Shown one piece after another: positions 9,327-18,225 of a DNA stretch of 64,000 nucleotides; the first letter of the stretch is position 1, and the number at the start of each line of letters is the position of its first letter. Below the pieces are notes generated by a model. The model ran no database searches and was not told where the DNA came from. It worked only from the letters and a program-made list of their open reading frames with translations. Position numbers and translations under genes: made by a program. The DNA comes from Streptomyces sp. NBC_00440 (lineage in GTDB: Bacteria > Actinomycetota > Actinomycetes > Streptomycetales > Streptomycetaceae), in the NCBI RefSeq assembly GCF_036014215.1, contig NZ_CP107921.1:3459001-3523000 (forward strand). The letters run 5' to 3'.

Positions 9327-10886
9327 GTGCGCACCGGAAAGCTGTTGTCCCACGTCGATGAGCGTTGGCCCAAGGGGCGTCGGCTCGTGGTGGCCGGGTG
9401 GGCGTTGAGGCTGGCAGGAGCGGTGCTGGGCGTCACCGGCTGGCTGGCCTTCAAGACAGGCTGGACCGGCGATCAGCTGCCGGCCATGCTCCACCCGGCC
9501 TGGTGGCTGCGTGGCTTGGGGAGCCTGGTGGCGGTCGGTGTCGCCCTGAGGATCTTCGGGACCGGCCGTCACCTCGTGGTGCAGGGCAAGCGGTACACGG
9601 CTGAGGTGATCGACTCGTTCGGCGCTCTGGCGGGGACCCGCTACGTGTTGTATCTGCGCCCGTTCTCGAATGATGCGGACATGTCCGCACTGGAAACCGA
9701 GATCCAGGGCGGCGGGACCGAGCTGGGGGCGATGTTCTTCCTCTCCGGGCTGACCCGCGAGGAGCAGTTGGTGCACCGCTTCGGGCTGCTCGGCCGCGTC
9801 ATCGCGGTCGGCAGGCCCGGGGAGCGCCTCCCTCCGATCGGCGCGGTGCGCGGGCAGTTGCCCCTCGATGACTGGCAGCCCACCGTCAGTTCGCTGATCG
9901 AGGGAGCTCAGGTGGTGCTGATGGCGGCGGGCCTCGGTCCGGGGACGGTGTGGGAGTTCACGGAAGCCGTGCGCCTCCTGCAACCGGCCACGAGGCTGGT
10001 TGTGCTGGTCTACTGCGATGCCGCCGCCTATGAGCGCTTCCGCGAGGCGGTCGCCGTGGAGTACGAGCGGCGTTCGCGGACCGAGCCGCCAGCAGGCACC
10101 GCGTGGCCGCCGTTACCCGCGCTGCCGGACTATCCGCCTCCGGCCCGCCCCACGCGTCCACGCTGGGAGATCTGGCTCAACGGGGGCCGGAAGAGGCTGC
10201 GTTGGGACTTCGCCCTCAAAGGCATGGTGGTGTTTGATCCGGGCTGGGAGGCCGCCTTCACCCGCTTCGACCCGACGACGCTGCGGATGCCGTCCGGGTT
10301 GACCTTGCGCCGCCTGGTCAAGCGGGAGATGCGGCCCATCATGGAGCAGTTGGAAGCGCTGGCACCCGCGCAATTGAACGGCACGGCCCGCAGGGGCTGT
10401 GCGTGGCGGCGGCGCGGCCCCGGGCGTGGCTCAGGGGCTGTCCGGCCGGTCTTCGTGGATCAGGCCGGGGCGTCCGGTGCGGTGCCCCGCAAGGCGGAGG
10501 ATCGCCCCCGTACTGGACGCACTGGGGTGACTCCGACAACGCGGCGAGGTGCCGTGCCAGGCGTCGCGGGCCCACGAAGACCGGCCGGACAGGATCTACG
10601 GGCGGCCGAACCACCGGGAGGCTGCTCGTTCGAACTCGTCTGCGGAGAAGTCGTGGTCGTCGGCCCACGCGACGGTGCCGTCCGGGCGGACCAGTACGGC
10701 CCCCAGTCCCAGGTCGTCCGCCGGCGCCCCGGCCACGTGACACAGTCGGCTCCGCCAGGCTGCTGCCGGGCCGCTCAGCCGGCCGTCGGCACTGAAGTCG
10801 AGGATGACGCCCAGCCCGTCCCGCATCAGCTCGCCGAGACACGTTCCGTCATCGAACCGGAAGTTGGGAGCATTGCGGCCCACTAG
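9327..10886 (+). CDS. Membrane protein with LRPF motif; C-terminal run-on
   Basis: I do not recognise a named family. Two membrane helices lie near residues 20-40 and 55-75, followed by a cytosolic domain with YLRPFSNDADM (near 110), EEQLVHRFG, VGRPGERLPPIGA and GPGTVWEFTEAV (near 210). The order strand-W-xxx-E resembles a TIR-like or nucleotide-binding fold, which is inference. The GTG at 9327 has GGAGGG at 9318-9323. Up to about residue 350 (about 10380) the protein looks real. After that it is Arg/Gly-rich, has no recognisable fold and runs 291 bp antisense into the monooxygenase gene, so the native stop has probably been lost by a frameshift near 10380-10440. Confidence 0.6.
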   Translation: MRTGKLLSHVDERWPKGRRLVVAGWALRLAGAVLGVTGWLAFKTGWTGDQLPAMLHPAWWLRGLGSLVAVGVALRIFGTGRHLVVQGKRYTAEVIDSFGALAGTRYVLYLRPFSNDADMSALETEIQGGGTELGAMFFLSGLTREEQLVHRFGLLGRVIAVGRPGERLPPIGAVRGQLPLDDWQPTVSSLIEGAQVVLMAAGLGPGTVWEFTEAVRLLQPATRLVVLVYCDAAAYERFREAVAVEYERRSRTEPPAGTAWPPLPALPDYPPPARPTRPRWEIWLNGGRKRLRWDFALKGMVVFDPGWEAAFTRFDPTTLRMPSGLTLRRLVKREMRPIMEQLEALAPAQLNGTARRGCAWRRRGPGRGSGAVRPVFVDQAGASGAVPRKAEDRPRTGRTGVTPTTRRGAVPGVAGPRRPAGQDLRAAEPPGGCSFELVCGEVVVVGPRDGAVRADQYGPQSQVVRRRPGHVTQSAPPGCCRAAQPAVGTEVEDDAQPVPHQLAETRSVIEPEVGSIAAH

Positions 10887-12110
10887 TGGATGCGCGCTGC
10901 CGAGGTCGTAGCGGACCGACGATCCCGACACCTTCTCGAAGACATATGTCGTCCCGTCCCGGGTGCCGAGCAGGTCGCGGACCACACCTTGGATCGCCTG
11001 GGCGTGCCTGTCCGGCCTCATGATCGACACCTGGGCGCGTGACCAGTCGAGCACCTGGGCGCCGATGGGGTGGCGCTCCTGGCTGTACGTGTCGAGGAGT
11101 CCGTCCGGAGCGTGCCCCCGCACGGTCGCCGCGAGTTTCCAGCCCAGGTTCACGGCGTCGCCGATGCCGGTGTTCAGGCCCTGGCCGCCGAGCGGTGAGT
11201 GGATGTGAGCGGCGTCGCCCGCGAGGAGGACGCGTCCCTGCCGGTAGGTCGTCGCCTGCTTGGCCCGGTCGGTGAAGGTGGAGGCGAGCCGGACGTCGTT
11301 CAGGGTGACATCGGTGCCCGACACACGGCGCAGCACCGTCTGAAGATGGTCGCGGGTCGGCTGCCGCGAGCGGTCGAACGCGCCGCCGTCGAAGTCCAGC
11401 ATGGCGATGTGCCCATCGCCGGCCATCCGGATGTACATGCCCGTCGGCGTCAGATTGAACCCGGGGCGCAGCTTCGCCGGATCGGCGAGCGTGCCGACCA
11501 CGGTGTATCCGGTGAACTCAGGATCGGTGCCGTCGAAGTCGAAGCCCGCGAGCCGTCGCACCGCGCTCCGCCCGCCGTCGCAGCCGACGCCCCAGCGCGC
11601 CTCGAAGCCGGCCTCACCCGCGGACACGACCACGCGGTCCTCGTCCTGTTCGACCGCGTCCACGGTCACGCCGTGCCGAATGTCGACGCCCAGTTCGACC
11701 GCCCGCTCGGACAGCAACGACTCGACGGCCTGAAGGCTGATCATCGTGAAGTCCGGGCTCGGGCTGGGCAGCCGGAAGGGCAGATCGGCCATGTCGACGT
11801 TGGCCGGATCGAGCACCATACCGGCGAAGTGGCCCACCGCACGGGGCGGTGACGGCCCATCAGGCTGGGGACGGACGTCACGTCCGTCGGGGAAGGAAGA
11901 TGCGTCCACTATCGCGTCCAGCAGGCCGCGACGGTAGAACGCCCCGATCGAGAATCCGAACAGTCCGCGCATCCCGAGCGGTTGCGTCCTCCATGGCGAG
12001 CCCTGCTCCGACTCCTTCTCCAGCACCAGCACGGAGCAGCCCGCAAGGCCGAGCTCGCAGGCGAGGAGGAGACCGACCGGGCCCGCGCCCACGATCACTA
12101 CGTCGTGCAT
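10596..12110 (-). CDS. FAD-dependent aromatic monooxygenase (PheA/TfdB class)
   Basis: This is a cytosolic flavoprotein hydroxylase using NAD(P)H and oxygen. The 504-residue product begins VVIVGAGPVGLLLACELG, the Rossmann GxGxxG for FAD. It has a GCDGGRSAVRR DG motif in the middle and RVLLAGDAAHIHSPLGGQGLNTG, the GD motif near residue 290. The C-terminal 130 residues match the thioredoxin-like domain of phenol and polyketide hydroxylases. The ATG is preceded by AAAAGGGGAA. The gene stands alone; no aromatic catabolism or polyketide partners adjoin it, so it may hydroxylate a xenobiotic or antibiotic. Rifampicin-type monooxygenases are an alternative reading. Confidence 0.88.
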   Translation of the reverse strand: MHDVVIVGAGPVGLLLACELGLAGCSVLVLEKESEQGSPWRTQPLGMRGLFGFSIGAFYRRGLLDAIVDASSFPDGRDVRPQPDGPSPPRAVGHFAGMVLDPANVDMADLPFRLPSPSPDFTMISLQAVESLLSERAVELGVDIRHGVTVDAVEQDEDRVVVSAGEAGFEARWGVGCDGGRSAVRRLAGFDFDGTDPEFTGYTVVGTLADPAKLRPGFNLTPTGMYIRMAGDGHIAMLDFDGGAFDRSRQPTRDHLQTVLRRVSGTDVTLNDVRLASTFTDRAKQATTYRQGRVLLAGDAAHIHSPLGGQGLNTGIGDAVNLGWKLAATVRGHAPDGLLDTYSQERHPIGAQVLDWSRAQVSIMRPDRHAQAIQGVVRDLLGTRDGTTYVFEKVSGSSVRYDLGSAHPLVGRNAPNFRFDDGTCLGELMRDGLGVILDFSADGRLSGPAAAWRSRLCHVAGAPADDLGLGAVLVRPDGTVAWADDHDFSADEFERAASRWFGRP

Positions 12111-12363
12111 GAAACATTCCCCTTTTCGGAGTCACTGCCGGGCGACCACCCGGCCGGACCTCTGGAAAGGTGTCAGTCCCCGCCGACACCGCACCGATAC
12201 GGCGCCGACATCCACCGACAGGCCACCGACAACGTGCCGCACGCTGCCCGGACCGGCGTGCGGTCTCCCCACGCAACAAGTGGCCCCAACTGGCCGTTAC
12301 TCAAAGGCACTTCATGCCCGTACTCTCGAAGCAGTGTGACGCCGCACGCGAGGAGGACGGGCC

Positions 12364-13455
12364 ATGACAGCCAACGGGGGACAGCGGGCGGCAGCGGGAT
12401 CCGGCGGCTTACCCGTCAGCGCCTTCGCGCCGACAGGCTGGGCGTACGCACCCTCCGCGCCCCAACCCGGAATCGTGCCCCTGCGCCCGCTGGATTCCGG
12501 CGACATCATGCGCGGCGTGCTCACCACCCTGCCGCGCTACGCCAGGCCGCTCTACCTCCCGCTGCTCTCCTTCGCTCTCGGCTTCACCGTGTTGCTCAGT
12601 GGCTGCGCCTTCGCCGCCTGGGCCCTGATCACGCCACTGCCCGCGTCCGGCACCCGGATGACCACCGATCACGTGCTGGAGGTGGCCGGGGTCATCGCCG
12701 TGGCCGCTCTCCCCCTGTTGGTCTTCGCCACCGTCGCCTACGCCGCCACCGCGGCACTCAGCACCACCGTGCTGGGCCACTACGCCGTACTCGGCCGCCG
12801 GCCCCTGGCGGCCCGCCAAGCATGGGCGGAGAGCCGACGCCACCTGTGGCGCGTGCTGGGCACCCAGCTTCTGGTCAGTCTGACCACCGTGGCCCTTCTG
12901 CTCGCGTCCACGCTGCCGGCCATCCTGCTCGGCACCATCCTGCACAGCACCACCGCCGCGGCCTTCAGCTTGCTCCTGCTCATCCCCGGTCTGCTCGGCG
13001 CCCTCTACGCAGGGGGGCGGCTCCTCCTCGCCGTACCGGTGACGGTCCTGGAGAACAAGCGCCCGGCCGCCGCGATGCGCCGGGCCTGGACGCTCAGCCA
13101 CGGTGCCTGGTGGCGCGGTGTCGGCGTTGCGTGCCTGGCGCGGATGATCGGCTACGCAGCCACCCAGTTGATCACCACCGTGGCGGGAACGATCGCGACA
13201 CAGCTCGCCCCCTTGGGTGCGCTCGACGGCACCCGCAGCGGCCAGTCGTTCCCGCTGTCGGCCGCCGACCTCGTCCTTCCGGCCGCCGTCGTCGTACTCG
13301 CCGTTGTGACCGCCGCGACCCTCAGGGCACCGCTGACCCCCCTGACCCTCGGCCTGCTGTACATCGACCGGCGCATCCGGCTGGAGAACTTCCACATCAC
13401 GCTCGCCACAGCAGCGGGCGGTCGGTCGACGTGGCCGGTCCAGGCGGTCACTTGA
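12364..13455 (+). CDS. Multi-pass membrane protein (GDPD membrane-domain-like)
   Basis: The protein has an N-terminal Pro/Ala-rich cytosolic tail, then IVPLRPLDSGDIMRG, the typical entry of a Streptomyces membrane family annotated with glycerophosphoryl diester phosphodiesterase membrane domains. Six hydrophobic segments follow, with a linker rich in Arg (GRRPLAARQAWAESRRHLWRVL) and a late YIDRRIRLENFH motif. No catalytic domain is present. The ATG has GAGGAGGACG a few bases upstream. The 3' end overlaps the convergent lipoprotein gene by 8 bp. Its role is unknown. Confidence 0.75.
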   Translation: MTANGGQRAAAGSGGLPVSAFAPTGWAYAPSAPQPGIVPLRPLDSGDIMRGVLTTLPRYARPLYLPLLSFALGFTVLLSGCAFAAWALITPLPASGTRMTTDHVLEVAGVIAVAALPLLVFATVAYAATAALSTTVLGHYAVLGRRPLAARQAWAESRRHLWRVLGTQLLVSLTTVALLLASTLPAILLGTILHSTTAAAFSLLLLIPGLLGALYAGGRLLLAVPVTVLENKRPAAAMRRAWTLSHGAWWRGVGVACLARMIGYAATQLITTVAGTIATQLAPLGALDGTRSGQSFPLSAADLVLPAAVVVLAVVTAATLRAPLTPLTLGLLYIDRRIRLENFHITLATAAGGRSTWPVQAVT

Positions 13456-14419
13456 TGTCGTATTTCTGGGAGTCGACGTTGTACGAGCCGCGCTTCGCGC
13501 CGGTCATCTTCCCGGTGCACCCAAGGTAGACAGTCGCCCCGTCGACGCTTTTACCGAGGTCAGCGGTGGGGGCGAACCGGATGCGAAGCTTCGCCTCGGC
13601 GCCCGCTTCGAGCGAGGTACTGAGAACACGTCGGGCCGTGCGGTGAGAAGGTGGCAGGGATATCCACCGGTGGCCGTCGTACTTCTGAATGGCGAAGTCC
13701 TCCAGCAGGCTGGGGTCCGAGTCGCATGAGATGTCGTCCTGGTTGCATTGGTCAATCCAGAATCCGGCGTACACCGGCGACATGCGCCGGGTGGAGTCGT
13801 TGGTGACGGTGTAATCCGCTTCGGTCCAGTGTCCGTTGCGGTGCAGAGCCCCGCCGCTTGTCGTGCCGTTGCTCGGGGCGACGGTGACTGCGGCCAGTGC
13901 GGCATGGTCGGTGTCCGTCGCCAGGGTGCGCCCGCCTGCGGTGAGGGATGCGTGCACGGGCACCGTCTCCGGCTCCGTGGACGGCCCGTATTGGGGCTTG
14001 ACCAGGAGACGCCACAAGTCCCTGTCCAGAGGGACCGAGTAGCTTCCGGTCAGCGTGTCGAGACCGGCTTTCGGGCCGGGTGACGACTTGAGACTCAGGC
14101 GTGGCCAGTGGTCCCAGTCCTCACTCTTCGGCGTTTCGTAGTAGGCCGTCAGCTTCTTACCGGTCGGCACGTCGAACTTCACCGTGACTTCGGCCCGGGC
14201 GGGTGCCGACCCGTGCATGGCCAGCCAGAGGCCAAGGATTCCGTCGCGGTTGTGCGCGTAGGTGTCGACAGCTTTCACGCTGACGGATACCGGCGGTTCG
14301 GAGGCATGGGTGGCTGTTGCCGGCGCGGGCTTGCCTCCCGAGCCACCACATGCCGCAAGCGTCCCGGCCATCACCACAGCGCTCAGGACCGCCCGCCACC
14401 GAAGCAGACTCACACGCAT
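13448..14419 (-). CDS. Secreted lipoprotein of unknown function
   Basis: The N-terminus MRVSLLRWRAVLSAVVMAG-T-LAAC-GG is a lipoprotein signal peptide with the lipobox Cys near residue 25, so the mature protein should be anchored outside the membrane. The rest, about 300 residues, is predicted to be beta-rich with no enzyme motif; four Cys in the C-terminal half (QCNQDD, SCDSD, YLGC) could form disulfides. The start at 14419 gives the shorter, normal signal peptide; a start six codons upstream is possible. It overlaps the convergent membrane protein gene by 8 bp. I do not recognise the family. Confidence 0.75.
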   Translation of the reverse strand: MRVSLLRWRAVLSAVVMAGTLAACGGSGGKPAPATATHASEPPVSVSVKAVDTYAHNRDGILGLWLAMHGSAPARAEVTVKFDVPTGKKLTAYYETPKSEDWDHWPRLSLKSSPGPKAGLDTLTGSYSVPLDRDLWRLLVKPQYGPSTEPETVPVHASLTAGGRTLATDTDHAALAAVTVAPSNGTTSGGALHRNGHWTEADYTVTNDSTRRMSPVYAGFWIDQCNQDDISCDSDPSLLEDFAIQKYDGHRWISLPPSHRTARRVLSTSLEAGAEAKLRIRFAPTADLGKSVDGATVYLGCTGKMTGAKRGSYNVDSQKYDIK

Positions 14420-14654
14420 CACGACCCCCCGGTCCACGCTCGATCAGCGCAGTCTGTCACAGGCCCACGACACCCCTGATCCGGAAGGCGTACGCGACAG
14501 CATCGACGGCTGGACGGTCACCCAGGCCACCTGCCGAAGGGTCCACCTACGGGCCTGCGGCTGCCTCAGAACAACGAAGCGGCAGACTGATGACGGCCGA
14601 CGCGATACGTTCAGCGCCGGCCGGGACCCTTCACCCGGAAAGGCACCACTCTTC

Positions 14655-15269
14655 GTGTACGCCAAGCAGTACGAGATCACGCTGCCCGCCGACTACGACA
14701 TGCAGATCATCCGCAAGCGGGTCGCCGACGGGGGCCACATCCTCGACGACCGCGCCGGACTCGGCCTGAAGGCGTACGTCATCCGCGAACGCGGCACCGA
14801 CGGTTCGCCGGTCAACCAGTACGCGCCCTTCTACCTGTGGAACGACCCCGGCGCGATGGCCCACTTCCTCGTCGGCGGCGGCGGATTCCAGAACATCGTC
14901 CGCGACTTCGGGCGCCCCGTCGTACGCCACTGGACCGGGATCGCCTGCCACGCGGGCCCCGCCCGCACGACGTTCCCCCGGGCGGCCTCGCGCCGTCTCA
15001 CCCCTCTCGCCACCGGCCCCGGCTCCGACACCACCGGGCTGGACCTGGCCGCACGGATCGAGCAGGAGGTCGCAGAGCTCCACGACCTCGCCCGCCACGA
15101 TGACGTCCACACCGCCGCCCTGGCATTCGACCCGCACCACTGGCAGTTGATGCGGTTCGTCCTGTGGCGGGACACTTCCGCACCGGACGCGGCGGCCACC
15201 GAGCGCTACGAGGTGCTGCACTTGTCCACACCCGACATCGGCCAACTGCCCGGGGGACGAGCCTGGTAG
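14655..15269 (+). CDS. DUF4865 family protein
   Basis: A 204-residue soluble protein starting VYAKQYEITLPADYDM, which matches the DUF4865 family; the family has no assigned reaction. Other conserved stretches are GGHILDDRAGLGLKAYVIRE and APFYLWNDPGAMAHFL. The frame is open upstream to 14262, but GTG 14655 gives the family N-terminus and follows GGAAAGG at 14638-14644. In other actinobacteria DUF4865 genes often neighbour HxlR- or LysR-type regulators and small oxidoreductases; here the HxlR/hydrolase pair lies 130 bp downstream. Confidence 0.8.
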   Translation: MYAKQYEITLPADYDMQIIRKRVADGGHILDDRAGLGLKAYVIRERGTDGSPVNQYAPFYLWNDPGAMAHFLVGGGGFQNIVRDFGRPVVRHWTGIACHAGPARTTFPRAASRRLTPLATGPGSDTTGLDLAARIEQEVAELHDLARHDDVHTAALAFDPHHWQLMRFVLWRDTSAPDAAATERYEVLHLSTPDIGQLPGGRAW

Positions 15270-15398
15270 CAGCCGGTCGCGGATGACCAGGCCACGGCAG
15301 CCCGTCCTCACGGTTCTCCGATTCCGGGCGGATGCGCGGGCGTCGCCGTACCGGGTCGTGCACCTCAACTTGGAGTGCTTCGGGCGGAACCGGCCCGC

Positions 15399-15809
15399 CT
15401 ATCCCTCATCGACCTCCTGGTCGGCGGCCTCGTTGGCGCGGTCGATCTCGGTCATGTGCTCCTCCGCCCAGGTCCGCAGCCCCGCAAGCGCGGCTTCCAG
15501 GGACAGCCCGAGTCCGGTGAGCCGGTAGAACACCCGCGGCGGCACGGTCGGTTCGACCCGGCGCGACACCAGCCCGTCGCGGGTCAGGGTTCGCAGCGTC
15601 ACGGACAGCATCTTCTGCGATACGCCGGGCATCCGGCGTCTCAGCTCCGCGAAGCGCACCTCGTCCGGTGCGGCGTCGGCGAGCGTCTTGACGGCCATGG
15701 ACGTCCACTTCGTACCGATGCGATCCAGCAACTGCCGTGTCGGGCACTGGGGGTCGAACAGATCGCCGCGTACGCCGCGACCGGCGGCCCGGCCTCCTCG
15801 GGTGGTCAC
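15399..15809 (-). CDS. HxlR family winged-helix transcriptional regulator
   Basis: A 136-residue MarR-like dimeric regulator of the HxlR family. It carries the family start CPTRQLLDRIGTKWTSMAV with a conserved Cys that in some relatives senses thiol or aldehyde stress. The DNA-binding helix is MPGVSQKMLSVTLRTLTRDGLV and the wing VPPRVFYRLT. It starts at GTG 15809 and diverges from the hydrolase gene at 15910, with a clear inverted repeat between them, so it probably controls the hydrolase and itself. Confidence 0.92.
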   Translation of the reverse strand: MTTRGGRAAGRGVRGDLFDPQCPTRQLLDRIGTKWTSMAVKTLADAAPDEVRFAELRRRMPGVSQKMLSVTLRTLTRDGLVSRRVEPTVPPRVFYRLTGLGLSLEAALAGLRTWAEEHMTEIDRANEAADQEVDEG

Positions 15810-15859
15810 CTGTGGCTCACCACCTTCCCTGAAAGTGCCGTCTAGGCAGTGGTTGGACA

Positions 15860-15892
15860 GTTACCTATCGTTTGGTGGTCACCAATAGTAAC
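15860..15892. promoter_or_regulatory. Candidate HxlR operator
   Basis: An inverted repeat lies in the HxlR/hydrolase divergent gap. The core TTGGTG-gt-CACCAA (15872-15885) has outer arms GTTAC (15860-15864) and GTAAC (15888-15892). This spacing and location fit an operator bound by an HxlR dimer. Confidence 0.6.
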
Positions 15893-15909
15893 CACCCCGG
15901 GGAGCCGTC

Positions 15910-16767
15910 TTGCCCGCAACCACCGCACACCAACTACGCCGCATCGCGACGAACGGGGTCCAGCTCAACGTCGCAATCGCCGGGGCCGGACCTGCGGTAC
16001 TCCTGCTGCACGGTTTCCCGCACACCTGGCAACTCTGGAGCGGCATCATGGGCCGACTGGCCGGGCAGTACCGGGTGATCGCCCCGGACCTGCGAGGCTT
16101 CGGTGCCAGTACGCGAGCCGCCGAGGGTTACGACGCAGGCACCCTCGCCGCCGACGTCGAAGGGCTCCTCGACGCACTCGGCGAGCCCTCGGCATCGGTG
16201 GTCGGCATCGACGCGGGTACCGCCCCCGCCGTCCTGCTCGCGCTGCGTCGACCCGATCTCGTCCGGCGCCTGGTCGTGATGGAGGCACTGCTCGGCCGCC
16301 TGCCCGGCGCGGAGCACGTCGTCGCGGGAGGTGCCCCGTGGTGGTCCGGCTTCCACGCCGTCCCCGGCCTCGCCGAGACCGTCCTGGCCGGTAACGAGGC
16401 CTCGTACATCGACTGGTTCCTCGACTCGGGAACGCTCGGGCGAGGAGTACCCGACGACATCCGTGCGGCGTTCGTCCACGCGTACACCGGGAGTGAGGCC
16501 CTGCGCTGCGCGTTCTCCTCTTACCGGGCCCTGCCCACCAGCGCGCAGCAGCTCCAGGACGCCGTCGCGAAGGCTCGGCTGACCATGCCCACCATGGCCG
16601 TCGGCTCTCACCCCGTCGGCCCCGGACTCGAACGCCAACTCCGGCCCCTCGCCGATGACCTGGTCGGCCACCATCTCCAGGACTGCGGCCACATCATTCC
16701 CCTGGACCGCCCCGAAGCGTTGTTCGCGCTCCTTGCTCCGTTCCTCTCCGCCGACCTGCCGAAGTGA
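15910..16767 (+). CDS. Alpha/beta hydrolase (epoxide hydrolase-like)
   Basis: A 285-residue alpha/beta-hydrolase. The oxyanion region is LLLHGFPHTWQLW and the nucleophile elbow is VVGIDAGTAPA, where Asp takes the place of Ser, as in epoxide hydrolases and haloalkane dehalogenases. The C-terminal LQDCGHIIPLDRPE provides the catalytic His. It starts at TTG 15910 after GGGGAG (15899-15904). It is divergent from and probably controlled by the HxlR regulator, in line with a detoxifying enzyme for an epoxide or reactive compound. The substrate is not known. Confidence 0.85.
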   Translation: MPATTAHQLRRIATNGVQLNVAIAGAGPAVLLLHGFPHTWQLWSGIMGRLAGQYRVIAPDLRGFGASTRAAEGYDAGTLAADVEGLLDALGEPSASVVGIDAGTAPAVLLALRRPDLVRRLVVMEALLGRLPGAEHVVAGGAPWWSGFHAVPGLAETVLAGNEASYIDWFLDSGTLGRGVPDDIRAAFVHAYTGSEALRCAFSSYRALPTSAQQLQDAVAKARLTMPTMAVGSHPVGPGLERQLRPLADDLVGHHLQDCGHIIPLDRPEALFALLAPFLSADLPK

Positions 16768-16858
16768 GCGAGACTCGGTCCGGGCTCACGCGGGCCACCT
16801 CCGTGAGTTGCTCAGGGCCACCTGAACCGAGGCAGCGCCCTCTCACCCCAGCGCCCTC

Positions 16859-17488
16859 TCACCCCAGCGCCCCCTCCACCAGCGCGCCCCACTGCTCCAC
16901 CACGCGTTCCCGGCGCTCCCCGTCGTCCGTGAGCAGGTTCGCCAGGCCCAGCCCCCGTGCCATGTCCAGCAGGCCCTGCACCGTTTCCCGTACGCCGGGC
17001 ACGGACTCGTCCGCCCTCAGCAGCTGTACGGCGATCCGGTGCGACTCGCGGCCCACCCGGGCCTCCAGTTCCGTGACCCGGGCGTGCAGTTGCGGTTCGT
17101 TGGACGCCGCCACCCACAGGTGCAGCGCGGCCCGGAACAGCGGGCCGGTGTAGAGGCCGACCAGGGCCGCCACCACGGTGCGGCGGTCCTGCGGGGGCAG
17201 GGTTCGCAGGGCGGTGGAGCGCTCCTCGGCCACGTACTCGACCGCCGCCGTGAACAGGTCCTCGCGGGTCGGGAAGTGGTGCTGCGCCGCGCCCCGGGAG
17301 ACGCCGGCGCGTTCCGCGACGGCGGAGACGGTGGAGCCTGCCCAGCCGTGTTCGGCCAGGCAGGAGACCGCCGCTTCCAGCAGGCGCTGCCGGGTGGCGC
17401 GGCTGCGGTCCTGCTTGGGGCCCCGGCCGATGCCACCAGCGCTGTCCCCGGAAGTACCGGCCGCACTGCCGTCCGTCACAACACCCAT
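16859..17488 (-). CDS. TetR family regulator of the acyl-CoA operon
   Basis: A 209-residue TetR regulator. The helix-turn-helix (about residues 40-75) reads STVSAVAERAGVSRGAAQHHFPTREDLF. The C-terminal part is an all-helical ligand domain. It is the last gene of the long leftward operon and overlaps the 3' end of the enoyl-CoA hydratase by 13 bp, so it is translationally coupled to it. AtuR, which controls the atu genes in Pseudomonas, is also TetR-type; the ligand here is probably an acyl-CoA. The palindrome at 27535-27548 is its best candidate operator. Confidence 0.9.
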   Translation of the reverse strand: MGVVTDGSAAGTSGDSAGGIGRGPKQDRSRATRQRLLEAAVSCLAEHGWAGSTVSAVAERAGVSRGAAQHHFPTREDLFTAAVEYVAEERSTALRTLPPQDRRTVVAALVGLYTGPLFRAALHLWVAASNEPQLHARVTELEARVGRESHRIAVQLLRADESVPGVRETVQGLLDMARGLGLANLLTDDGERRERVVEQWGALVEGALG

Positions 17489-18225
17489 GCGGGATCCCGT
17501 CGTTCGAGGAAGGCCTGTACGCCCTCCTGCGCCTGGGCGGACGCGAAGAGGGCCGCCGAGTGGGCGATGAGGTCCTCCGTTTTGCGGTCGAAGTTCTCCA
17601 GCACCGTAGCGGTGACCAGGGACTTCGATGCGGTCAGGCCCTGCGGGGAGGCCCTGCGCAGTCCGTCGACGACCGGGGCCAGCGCCGCGTCCACGTCGTC
17701 GGCCGCGCCCGTTATCAGTCCCGTACGGGCGGCTTCGGCGGCGTCGAACCGTTCGCCCGTGAGGTAGTAGCGGGCCGCCGCCCGCGCGTCCATGCGCGGC
17801 AGCAGCGGCATCGAGATGACGGCGGGAGCCAGTCCGAGCCGGGACTCGGTGAAGGCGAAGGACGCCCCCGGCCCCGCCATCGCGATGTCGCAGGAGCCGA
17901 GCAGCCCGAGCCCGCCGGCCCGGACATGACCGGTGACACGGGCGACCACCGGCCGGGGGTGCGCGACGATCGCCCGCATCAGCCGTACGAACGCGGCGGG
18001 GTCCGGCGGCCCCTTGAGGTCCGCGCCCGCGCAGAACGTGTTCCCGGTGTGGGTGAGGACCACCGCGCGTACGGAGTCGTCACCGGCTGCCGCCGACAGG
18101 GCCCGCTCCAGCTCCGCCACCAGCTGCGCGGAGAGCGCGTTGCGGCTCTGCGGTGCGTCCAGAGTCAGGGTGGTGATCCCCCGGTCGTGGGCCGTCCCGA
18201 TCACGCCGCGTACGGACGACGTCAT
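17476..18225 (-). CDS. Enoyl-CoA hydratase/isomerase family protein
   Basis: A 249-residue crotonase. The oxyanion-hole motifs are AVVLTHTGNTFCAGADLKG near residue 65 and HVRAGGLGLLGSCDIAM near 110; TESRLGLAPAVISM follows. The second catalytic Glu usual in hydratases is not at its usual position in the HVRAGG helix, but Glu in TESRLG may serve. It overlaps the acyl-CoA ligase stop by 4 bp (ATGA) and the TetR start by 13 bp. In an atu-like pathway it would be the counterpart of AtuE, hydrating the carboxylated product. Confidence 0.88.
   Translation of the reverse strand: MTSSVRGVIGTAHDRGITTLTLDAPQSRNALSAQLVAELERALSAAAGDDSVRAVVLTHTGNTFCAGADLKGPPDPAAFVRLMRAIVAHPRPVVARVTGHVRAGGLGLLGSCDIAMAGPGASFAFTESRLGLAPAVISMPLLPRMDARAAARYYLTGERFDAAEAARTGLITGAADDVDAALAPVVDGLRRASPQGLTASKSLVTATVLENFDRKTEDLIAHSAALFASAQAQEGVQAFLERRDPAWVL

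Noticed and set aside
12409..13395. 328-codon open frame opposite the membrane protein at 12364
   Set aside because: Gln/Gly/Arg-rich, no ribosome binding site, and the plus-strand frame has clear membrane helices.
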